64,000 bases of DNA from Oryzias latipes (lineage: Eukaryota > Chordata > Actinopteri > Beloniformes > Adrianichthyidae). The stretch spans positions 15,793,311 through 15,857,310 of the forward strand of contig NC_019866.2 of assembly GCF_002234675.1 (NCBI RefSeq). The letters are read 5' to 3'. The notes under the pieces were generated by a model that made no database searches, had not been told where the DNA came from, and saw only the letters and a program-made list of their open reading frames with translations. This document shows positions 55,211-64,000 of this stretch, piece after piece (within the stretch, counting starts at the first letter, position 1; every line of letters starts with the position of its first letter). A program made the translations under genes and the position numbers.

Positions 55211-55430
55211 GAGCCAGTTTAGCTCGTGCTGGTTTGCAGCGCCTTCCGTCCGTGAAACCCGGGTTCGACTCCAGGCTGCTCCCTGTTCCCTTCTCTACCT
55301 CTGCCGGTTCCAAGCCCGGTTTGAGAAGGTTGCGTCAGGAAGGGCATCCGGCGTAAAACATTGCCAAAATTTACCATGCGACTTGTTCGCTGTGGCGACC
55401 CCTGATGGGAGAAGCCGAAAGTGGAAGAAG
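55211..55430 (+). mobile_element. Intact tRNA-derived SINE with RTE LINE tail
   Basis: 220 bp flanked by a perfect 16-bp target duplication, ACCGTGTTCTCTTAAT (55195-55210 and 55431-55446). The head (55211-55285) has pol III A-box-like tagctcgtgctgg and B-box gggttcgactcc. The middle (about 55310-55372) matches the leader of the LINE at 61495-61569 (gttgcgtcaggaagggcatc). The tail (55388-55430: cgctgtggcgacccctgatg, then gaagccgaaagtggaagaag) matches the RTE 3' end seen in the fragment at 40578. It is thus a tRNA-head SINE that borrows both ends of an RTE LINE. The ORFs over it are not genes. Confidence 0.85.
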
Positions 55431-55859
55431 ACCGTGTTCTCTTAATCTTCCAGTCCTGTGTGGGTGCTACAAAGCTAAGGAAAGTGGCTTTGGGTGCAGT
55501 CAATGTTAGTTTCTCTTGGGGTTTTTCTTTTTTTTAGCGTGTTGTTCTGCTCATCTCAGCCAGTGTTCCTCTGTCTCAGAAGTCGAGCCCCGCTCGTGGA
55601 AACCTGCTGTTCTTCTTGTAGTGATTGATCGTGGAGATCAAGCTCTCGTAGATCAAAAGTGTTGGGTTAATCCAGTTGGGTGTTGTTGTAACATCTGAGC
55701 CTTATAATGGGGATCACTCTTCACCCACAGCTAGGAAGCCTTCACCTTTAGTTGGATAGAAACTCTGTGTGGAAATTACGTAACCTTTTCATGGATTTTC
55801 TTTGAAGCACCAGCAGTCTTTGATACTAGAGCACTACAAAGGGTAAAAAAAATAGTTTT

Positions 55860-56220
55860 CATTGACGACCTTACCCTTTCTCTTAGAACTGATACTTGTA
55901 GATCTACACAACTTATGCAAATAGGTACACTTTTGTCACACATACTTTTCTCTTCTACTATCAGCAGGTGGTTTGTAACAGATAAGACTTGTTTCCTCGT
56001 AGATTGTTCTTTGAGATACCATCCATCGATTGGTGTTGATTCTTCAGATTTTTATCTTTATTTCCCATCTGTCACCAATTTAGTCTCCCAATCTCCACCG
56101 AGCCCCCTACCTTCTGTTTTACAAAGACCAAGTAGAATTTCTTTTTATGAACCAGAAATAAATTTTTTGTTTCAAAGGTTTAATGAGCATGTTTTTATGA
56201 TACTTTGGAAACCACCTAAC
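55860..56220 (+). other. Open reading frame of unknown nature
   Basis: From about 55860 a frame stays open for over 140 codons (including IDDLTLSLRTDTCRSTQLMQ) into the adjoining repeat. Composition is unremarkable and no motif was recognised. It could be a transposon fragment or chance. Confidence 0.25.
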
Positions 56221-56470
56221 CCTCCATCAATCCATTTTCCAGACCTCCTTTTTCAGGGTCACGGGGTTGCTAGAGCCTGCCCAGCAACACCCTGGTAGGT
56301 TAGCAAGTCCGTTTTAGGGCCACACACCCTCATACCTAAGGGAGAATGTAGAATCATCAATTAATCTATGAATCATATTTTTTAGCTGTGGGACAAAGGA
56401 GAGGAAACCCACACGTGCACTGGGAGAACCAGCCAGTATTCGAGCCTCACCAAAAGTTGTCACAGCTTAT
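56220..56470 (+). repeat. Third copy of the 'gacaatttagag' type repeat
   Basis: Order of blocks: atccattttccagacctcct, gggtcacggggttgctagag, gggccacacaccctcatacc, aggaaacccacacgtgcact, attcgagcctcacc. Diverged relative to 16825 and 21660. Confidence 0.5.
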
Positions 56471-57766
56471 CGCTTATGACTGCCTAAATGTGGGCCAGGA
56501 TGAATTTATCTCATGTCTTTCGTTTGGATGCTCAAAGCTCCCTGCCTTACCAGCCACATAAATTCAACCTGCTCTAAGGTAGTGCCCTCCCTTGGATAGC
56601 CTTCAAAGTGATTTTTAGCTTTGTACACTTCAGTGCAAAACCTTCTCTGTTAAATCCTTGTTTCCACTCCATTCTTAAAGTGTATGTGTCTAAAAAGGCA
56701 CATTGTGCTAGGACGTCGTAGGAAACAATAGTAACCCTGTGTTTGCGTGAATGGAGGCAGAGTTCTGACACATGGCTGTGTGTTTTTGCACTCTCACCTT
56801 AGACTTCCTGGTGCGTCTTTCTTTCCCTCAGATATTTTTGTAACCCCGCTGCGTTCTGTCATCGCAAGCTTAATGAAGTAGACGCCAGCCTCTGCTTATT
56901 ACAGGAGGAGAGACCGAAACTGAGAAACGGCAAGGGGAAAACTAAGATCAGAGAGGTGTCAGCGAGACACAGTTTCGCATTCGTTGTAATAAAAAATGCA
57001 TTTGTAGCTCAAACGACTTGATAAGTATGATTACATTTAAGGATTTCAGTGATGTGTCTGTTTGACTCCAAAGTCTGCATCATTTTTAGTCACCATTCAA
57101 TGGTGGAAGCAGATACTGCTGGGTTTTAGTTTTGTTTTTTTTGCTCCCCAGGCCCTAGATATATTTTGTCGTTTCTGGCTCACTTGATACAGTCTCTGGT
57201 GAGTCTTTGTCTGCTGCTATGGTCAAGGGCATTTGCTGCAAAGTCAAACCTCGCCTTTTTTTCAAATGTACAAGGAAACAGCAACTCCCTTCATTTAGAA
57301 CTGTTGTCTATGATTTTATTATCTTCCTTTAAGAAAATTAGTACCCAGATTTACCCTAAAAAATATTAATTTTTTTAGTCAAAGACATTTACAGGTTTAG
57401 GTCTGACATTAAGAGATAAGACAGTGATTTTATGTTCTCAGTTTTTTTTTTGGTAAAAATACATTTCATTCTTCTGTATTTATCTATTTACTTGTCCTGA
57501 CCTGAACATTCAGATAAAAGCTGTAGGCCTCTTGTGTTGGACATTTTTAACTGTTACAACAGGGGGGTTATGAATCTTGAAAACAATGAATGAATATAAT
57601 GTGCTCATTGTATTAAAAATAGAACAGATAGAAGCTCGTAACCATGAGAGCCTATCTTTCAAAAGTAATAATGAAGCATGTTGGAGTGATTTTATTCAAA
57701 AAAGCTGTGTCTAAGGGAAGAGAACAACCTACAATAAAAGTTTTTAAAATATTGATCACTTACCTG

Positions 57767-58178
57767 TAGGCCTGCACAATATACCGCAAATTTATCGTTA
57801 TCGCAGTACCCAGCTCTGCAATATGCATATCGCGAAAGACGGTGAATATCGCAATAAATCGTAAACCCAAAATGTGTTAAAACAATCTTATGGCAGTTTG
57901 AAGCATTTAACGCATCAAATAAATCCCTTTATGCTTTGACCAATCAGATGGTTGCCTACCCATTGTTTACAAATCAGATGAAGGCCTATTATGTTAGACG
58001 ATTGTCACCTATGTCGATGAGGGTCATTTGGAGTATAATTTTTAAACTGTTGCAAGGAAATGGGAATTATGTTTTTGGTTATTTTTCTATTTGTTTATAT
58101 ACCGCAAATTATATCGTTATCGCCATATTGATCACTTATATCGCATATCGCAAGTTTTCCTCATATCGTGCAGCCCTA
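57767..58178 (+). mobile_element. Complete hAT MITE, 412 bp
   Basis: Starts TAGGCCTGCACAATATACCG and ends tcatatcgtgcagcccta (imperfect inverted repeats). Flanked by a perfect 8-bp duplication, CTTACCTG, at 57759-57766 and 58179-58186. Fragments of the same family occur at 7769-7901 (right end) and 61278-61460 (left end). Confidence 0.9.
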
Positions 58179-59123
58179 CTTACCTGTAACCTAAGACAAG
58201 ATAAAAATCCTAACATTAAGCAGTTCAGCCTGCTAACCAGCAGTTATTAAGCTGTTTCGCTAGCTAGCGACATAAAGACTCACTCTGATGAAAATTGTGT
58301 TTTTGGTGTTTATAATATGTTCTTGTAGCATTTTTCTCATGATGGAAAACATATATAAAGAAGTTTTGAGCTTTTAAGTGTATTATAATGGTCATTCCTC
58401 ACAAAAAAAAACAACTCCAAAGCAGCATGTTGCTCCATTCACTCATTTCTGAGTATTCCTTTAAAAACCTGCGTTCTAAGCACCAGACCTTCCCAATCCA
58501 TAAAAGCGCGCAGGTTCTCACATTGTGATGTAGATAAGTGAGAACAGCCCCTTCCAGGAAGACTCTGAGCTGCCAGCACCGCCCCCAGGCTAACGCACAC
58601 ACCCACTTTTTCTGCTGAGCTAGCGGTGATCGTCAAAATGCTTTTATTTTATATGCACAACATGGACATCCATCTTTGCAAAATTTCAAATGTTTTTGTT
58701 TTCATGGGCCAGGTAGGAAACAATATGAACTGCAAAATAACTCATATTTCATAAAAAAAATATTTACCATGCTAAAGGTAATATATTATCATATATAGAT
58801 ATAGTTTACTCTGGAAGGCTGAAGAAATGCATGATATAAGCCCTTTGAGCTCAAAATTGCATTTTTGAGTATTTCTTTATTTAAATTAGTGTGAGTTAGT
58901 AGCAGACGAAACAAAAACGCCTTGGAAAAATCTTGTAGGTGTGACATAGTACTTACAACAGAAAGTCACAAGCTCCCTGCTGTGCCGCATTCTGAAGCAG
59001 GTTGGGGTTGTGAGGAGCTGTAAGCTAACGGGAGAAAGTGTAAATAAAAGGATGATGGGAAATGGGGGTAGGCTTACTCTGCGCCAAATGTGCCGCCCAC
59101 AACCCAGAGGTGAATATCTAATG

Positions 59124-60922
59124 CATTGTTTTTCAACCTTTTTTGGGACAAGGTACAATTTCTCTGACAGAAATCCTGTGGCACACTAGCAAACAAAAAT
59201 GGAAAAAAAGAGAAACTCGATAGTCTGTATTGATCTACGGTCTTTCCAAGATCTCACGTGGATTTTTCGTAATAATTGAGGAAGAAAAAATAGAAGTTGC
59301 AGCAAGTTTTCAATAACAACTTTCAACAAAATTAGTTAAAAAATTGCCCATGTAGTTTTTTCCCTCCAGTTTATCAAAATGCAATTTCATGTAAACCTCA
59401 CAAAAACCACATAAAATGAAATACTTTCCAAACTTATTTATTTTGAAATATTTTTTTTGAACAAATATATAATCACAGCATGTTTGATGAATATCAGTCA
59501 AAAAAGACCAACATTATAGTCATGTTTATAAGTTCAGTTGTAACTAAACAAAATGTGAACATGCTGACGTTTTGTTAATTTTACTTTTGTCTAAATCAAA
59601 AATGTATCTTTAACAAAAATATTTAATTTTTTTTGGGTGATCAAATTGTTTCATTTTTGTTAAATGTGTTTGTTGGCCACTTCACCTTAATGCTGGCTCT
59701 TTCATTTTGCTATTAGTTATATTTAAACTTTACTTCAAGTTTCTCAAAAGTGTCTGAAATAGAATTTGCCCGTCAAACAGACGTTATTATAAACCAGGTT
59801 TTTTTTTTATAAAGCTGTCCTGGACCAAACACTGGAATCTCACAAACTGTATCACTAGCCTGAATAGATGTGTGCGGCGGAATGCTCTCCCCTCTCCACA
59901 CGCTTCATTTAAATCAATTATCCAATCGCATTGAACATGATTTGTTTTTCAAACTCCTGTCCGGCTCCTTTGTTTTAAGATTATTTGTTTCCCCGTATTC
60001 GCTGGGGTTAGGGACCAGAGACACCTGCAAATATACGCGAATATGGAGAACCACCCCGAACTCCTCCTCCTTACTCATCAAAAACCCATTGGAAACATTT
60101 CTGATGCTTTGTAAAGTATTTATTAAAGAATGTTGGAATATTGCTAAACATAAACTTTTTTGTTTTGTTTTTGTTTTTTTCAGAGCAGCTGACTGTACCG
60201 TAGCATACTTTATAACAGACATTGGGAGTGTCATTCTGTCTTTCTTTGCCTTTAAACTAGAAGCCTGTGCTTCCTCCTTCATCAGCTTAGTGTGAGAGGG
60301 TTTCATTCTTTTTAAACACCTGCTCCGGATGATAATTATTCTGCACGATTATATTTTTCAGCGTATCAGGATTTTTTCCGACTGCCTCTGAGTCAGCTGA
60401 TGTCATTTCACCATGCAGGGGGCACAAACTTTTGTTATAGTGATTCAGGTGCTGGTGGAAATAGCTGGTAAATATTCTTTAGGGAAGTCTGGGCATCTCT
60501 GCTTAGACTGCTGCCCCTGCGACCTGGTCCCGGATAAGCGGAGGAAGATGGATGGATGGATATTCTTTAGCAGCTCTTCATCTCTGCTCCCCTCCTCCCC
60601 CGCAGCACAGCCTTCAGATAGAAAAAGTGTCATACAAGCCTCTTGAGCTGAGTTTTTGCGATGAACCAGAAGAGCCACATGACTGGAAAAAAAATCTGCG
60701 AATACATAAAAACCGGGAAAAGTGAAACGCGAATATGTGGAGAACACTGTATTTATACTGAAGAGCTCCACAAAGCTGTTGGCAAATTACTCCGTGTGAA
60801 ATCTGCGCCTATTTTGATGATGCTGATATTCTAATGACCATAAATCATCAGATCAGTGAAAATGAGGGATAACGTGCTGCTTACCTGACCATCTCTCATG
60901 GCATACTGGTTGAAAAACAGTG
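59124..60922 (+). mobile_element. hAT-type element nested in the TIR-family copy
   Basis: Ends CATTGTTTTTCAACC and GGTTGAAAAACAGTG are inverted (one mismatch). The flanking 8-mers ATCTAATG (59116-59123) and TTTTAATG (60923-60930) look like a decayed target duplication. Inside, 59990-60055 and 60695-60752 share 'gcgaatatgtggagaa' type blocks in mirrored positions (tacgcgaatatggagaacca; aaacgcgaatatgtggagaa), hinting at a further pogo-like element. No transposase ORF. Confidence 0.65.
60483..60559 (+). mobile_element. 77-bp LINE tail insertion (L2 clade)
   Basis: Flanked by an 11-bp duplication ATATTCTTTAG (60472-60482 and 60560-60570). It consists only of the LINE 3' end (gacctggtcccggataagcg, then gaggaagatggatggatgg). 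An extreme 5'-truncated insertion, the innermost layer of the nest; same family as 9040-9436. Confidence 0.8.
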
Positions 60923-61277
60923 TTTTAATGAATCATTACCACTCTGGTTTTTTAGATAATGCCTAAAAACAGCGTACTCCTAATTAAAAGACCACATGGA
61001 ATGCTATTAGAATAGATCAAAAGATGATCGGAGTGGGACTTTAAACCAAGGCACAATTATCAGGGCTTAAAAGGCTAGAAAATATATTTCAGAACTTTTA
61101 AGTGATCATATTTTTACATGTTTAGCTAAAATTGAACAGATGTGCTAAGCTGGTAAGCTGTCTCTAAAACTGAACCCACATCATAGAATGTTTTTCATTC
61201 CTTAGCAAAAAGTAGAACACTTGAAGTTTATTTTATCAAGTATACTTGAGTAGAAGTATTGCAAGTATACTATAGAT

Positions 61278-61460
61278 TAGGCCTGCACAATATACCGCAA
61301 ATTTATCGTTCTCGCGACATTAAGCTGTGCAATATGCATATCGCAAAAGACGGCAAAAATCGCAATAAATGATTACCTTAAATGTGCTAAAACAAACTCA
61401 TGGCAGCTTGAAATATTGAACAAATGAAATAAATCCCTTTATGCATTTAACCAATCAAAT
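61278..61460 (+). mobile_element. hAT MITE left-end fragment
   Basis: Matches the first ~180 bp of the element at 57767 (taggcctgcacaatataccg, ccaatcaaat). It is cut off where the LINE leader begins, so the LINE probably inserted into it. Confidence 0.7.
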
Positions 61461-61469
61461 CTAGCCACA

Positions 61470-64000
61470 GGGGTTGCAAGCCAGTAACTTCTGTGCCGGT
61501 CCCAAGCCCGGATAAATAGAGAGGGTTGCGTCAGGAAGGGCATCCGGCGTAAAAATGGCCAAAATAACCATGCGAATCATCCACGAGAAAGATTTAGACA
61601 TACCGGATCGGTCGAGGCCCGGGTTAACAACGACCGCCACCGATGCTGTTAACCTACAGGGTGTCGGTGGAAATTTGACTACTGTTGGTGGAAGAAAGAG
61701 GGGAGGCAGAAGGGTCCGTGGCCAGAGAGAGAAGGGAAAAGGCAGGAACATAGGTTTGAGAATAGGGACTCTTAACGTTGGCACAATGACAGGGAAAGGC
61801 AGAGAGCTGGCAGACATGATGGAGAGAAGGAAGGTAGATGTACTGTGTGTGCAGGAGACAAGGTGGAAGGGCAGCAAGGCACGTAGTATTGGAGGAGGAT
61901 ACAAACTGTTCTATCATGGTGTTGATAGGAAGAGAAACGGGGTAGGAGTGATTCTGAAGGGGGAGTTTGTAAATAGTGTTCTAGAGGTGAAAAGAGTCTC
62001 AGACAGGATGATGAGCCTAAAGTTAGAAATTGAAGGGGTGATGGTGAATGTAGTCAGTGGGTATGCGCCACAGGTTGGCTGTGAGTTAGAAGTGAAGGAG
62101 AGATTCTGGAGTGAGTTAGATGAGGTCATAGAGAGTATCCCCAGAGGAGAGAGAGTTGTTATTGGAGCAGACTTTAATGGGCATGTTGGTGAGGGCAATA
62201 GAGGTGATGAGGAGGTGATGGGCAGGTTTGGTGTGAAGGAAAGGAATCTGGAGGGACAGATGGTGGTGGACTTTGCGAAGAGGATGGAAATGGCTGTAGT
62301 CAACACTTACTTCCAGAAGAGAGAGGAACATAGAGTGACATACAGAAGTGGAGGTAGGAGTACTCAGGTGGACTACATCCTATGCAGACGAGGTCATTTG
62401 AGAGAGGTTAATGACTGCAAAGTGGTGGTAGGAGAGAGTGTAGCCAGACAGCACCGCATGGTGGTGTGTAAGATGACTCTGGAGGTCAGGAAGAAGAAGA
62501 GAGGGAAAACAGAAAAGAAGACCTAGTGGTGGAAGCTACAGAATGAAGAAACTTGTGAGGAATTTAGGCAGAAGTTGAGGCAGGTCCTGGGTGGTCAGGA
62601 TGAGCTTCCAGAGGACTGGGAAACCACAGCAGAGATTATCAGGGAAACAGGTAGGAAGGTGCTAGGTGTGTCATCTGGAAAGAGGAAAGACGGTAAAGAG
62701 ACTTGGTGGTGGAATGAGGAAGTACAGGAATGCGTCCAGAGGAAGAGGTTGGCTAAAAGGAAGTGGGATGTAGAAAGGACTGAGGAAGGTTGACAGGAGT
62801 ACAAGGAAGCGCAGCGTAGAGTGAAGAGAGAGGTGGCAAAGGCTAAACAGAAAGCTTACGATGAGCTATATGACAGGTTAGACACAAAGGAAGGAGAGAA
62901 GGACTTGTACAGGCTAGCCAGACAGAGAGACAGAGATGGGAAGGACGTGCAACAGATAAGGGTGATTAAGGACAGAGATGGAAAGGTGCTAACAACCCAG
63001 GAGAGTGTACAGAAAAGATGGAAGGAGTATTTTGAGGAGCTGATGAACGAGGAAAATGACAGGGAAAGAAGGGAGGAAGATGTGGTTGTTGTGGAGCAGG
63101 AAGTAGCAGAGATTGGAAAGGATGAGGTTAGGAAGGCTCTGAAAAGGATGAAGAGCGGAAAGGCCGTTGGTCCTGATGACGTACCTGTGGAGGTATGGAA
63201 GTGCCTAGGAGAGACAGCAGTGGAATTTCTAACAAGGTTGTTCAATAGGATTTTAGAGAGTGAGAAGATGCCTGAGGAATGGAGGAGAAGCGTTCTGGTC
63301 CCGATCTTTAAGAACAAGGGTGACACGCAGAACTGCAGCAACTATAGAGGAATAAAGTTGATGAGCCACACAATGAAGCTGTGGGAAAGAGTAGTGGAAG
63401 CCAGGCTTAGGAAGAAGGTGGAGATTTGTGAGCAGCAGTATGGTTTCATGCCCCGTAAGAGCACCACTGATGCCATTTTTGCTTTGAGAATGTTGATGGA
63501 AAAGTACAGAGAAGGTCAGAAGGAGCTGCATTGTGTGTTCGTAGATTTAGAGAAGGCGTATGACAGGGTGCCAAGGGAGGAGCTGTGGTACTGTATGAGG
63601 TCGTCTGGAGTGGCAGAGAAGTATGTCAGAGTAGTTCAGGACATGTATGAGAGAAGTATGACGGTGGTGAGATGTGCTGTAGGTCAGACAGAGGAGTTCA
63701 AGGTGGAGGTGGGACTACACCAAGGATCAGCTTTGAGTCCTTTTTTGTTTGCTATGATGATGGACAGGCTGACAGACGAGGTAAGACAGGAATCTCCCTG
63801 GACAATGATGTTTGCGGATGACATTGTAATTTGCAGTGAGAGTAGAGAGCAGGTGGAGGAACAGCTAGAGAGGTGGAGGTTTGCTCTGGAAAGAAGAGGC
63901 ATGAAGGTCAGTCGTAGTAAGACAGAATACATGTGTCTGAACGAGAGGGATCAAGGTAGAAGCGTTAGGTTACAGGGGACTGAGGTGAAGAAGGTGCAGG
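61470..64000 (+). mobile_element. RTE-clade LINE, near-complete coding region, runs off the window
   Basis: A single frame from 61555 to the window end encodes an apurinic endonuclease followed by reverse transcriptase. Endonuclease motifs: IGTLNVGTMTGK, LCVQETRW, GVGVIL, VVSGYAPQVG, VIGADFNGHVG, QVDYILCRR, and QHRMVVC. Reverse transcriptase motifs: KSGKAVGPDDVPVEVWK, NYRGIKLMSH, QYGFMPRKSTTDAIF, VFVDLEKAYDRVP, GLHQGSALSPFLF and FADDIVIC (catalytic Asp pair). Two in-frame stops break it: TAG at 62524-62526 between the domains and TGA at 62791-62793. No frameshift was seen across about 2.4 kb, so it is a young copy. The leader (61495-61569) is shared with the SINE at 55211. The 3' end lies beyond position 64000. 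Confidence 0.92.

Larger units (their letters stand above)
58274..61045 (+). mobile_element. ~500-bp TIR family copy split by a 1.8-kb insertion
   Basis: Left end aaagactcactctgatgaaa at 58274; right end gatgatcggagtgggacttt ending at 61045; these are inverted repeats. The family sequence breaks off at 59123 and resumes at 60923/60931 in register (gaatatctaatg, then aatcattaccac). Confidence 0.75.

Noticed and set aside
55211-55285. Possible tRNA gene (A- and B-box-like motifs)
   Set aside because: The cloverleaf is incomplete, and the segment is the head of a SINE with flanking 16-bp duplication.
46243-61460. Searched for catalytic exons of sphingosine kinase
   Set aside because: No segment reading like LLNPxxGxGxA or SGDG with splice borders was noticed by eye; a short exon could still have been missed.
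61461-61904. Minus-strand ORFs opposite the LINE (also 61914-62306 and 62856-63341)
   Set aside because: Shadows of the plus-strand endonuclease/reverse transcriptase frame.

Overview
This window is vertebrate nuclear DNA. The genes have many short introns with GT-AG borders, and the transposon mix (RTE and L2 LINEs, Tc1, hAT, piggyBac and P-like elements, tRNA-derived SINEs) is that of a teleost fish. The species cannot be named from sequence alone; a percomorph such as a medaka relative would fit. The genes come from a neighbourhood that in mammals lies together on human 17q25. From left to right they are prpsap1 (minus, first two coding exons), cytoglobin (plus, three exons), prcd (plus, a 47-residue gene in two exons), fbf1 (plus, 29 exons), a snoRNA host gene resembling SNHG16 (minus, five exons, two intronic SNORD1-type box C/D snoRNAs), and the first coding exon of a sphingosine kinase (plus).

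Layout. 0-1.3 kb: 5' end of prpsap1. 2.0-3.4 kb: a P-element-like transposon with terminal inverted repeats, a perfect 8-bp target duplication and a decayed THAP domain. 3.4-11.4 kb: intergenic DNA full of transposon debris, including a piggyBac-type MITE and a nest of two LINE pieces inside an inverted-repeat element. 11.7-20.8 kb: cytoglobin, with MITEs in its introns. 22.5-23.25 kb: prcd. 23.3-29.4 kb: repeats and unannotated DNA. 29.5-43.7 kb: fbf1, with a candidate RFX X-box just upstream and Tc1 and RTE remnants in its introns. 43.7-45.1 kb: snoRNA host gene, ending tail-to-tail against fbf1. 45.8-46.2 kb: GC-rich sphingosine kinase first exon. 46.2-64 kb: no further exon found. This last stretch holds layered mobile elements: three piggyBac-type MITEs occur in the whole window (two of them here), plus an intact SINE with a 16-bp target duplication, hAT MITEs, a multi-level nested insertion, and at the right edge an RTE LINE interrupted by only two stop codons.

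How the parts relate. Fbf1 (ciliary transition fibre) and Prcd (photoreceptor outer segment disc) both serve cilia-derived structures, and each has a matching candidate regulatory motif upstream. The other genes are metabolic (prpsap1, sphingosine kinase), respiratory/redox (cytoglobin) or ribosome-biogenesis related (snoRNA host). They are neighbours by conserved synteny, not by shared pathway. The LINE, the antisense LINE fragment and the SINE share terminal sequences and look like one retrotransposition partnership. All calls come from reading the sequence and from remembered family knowledge; no database search was run.
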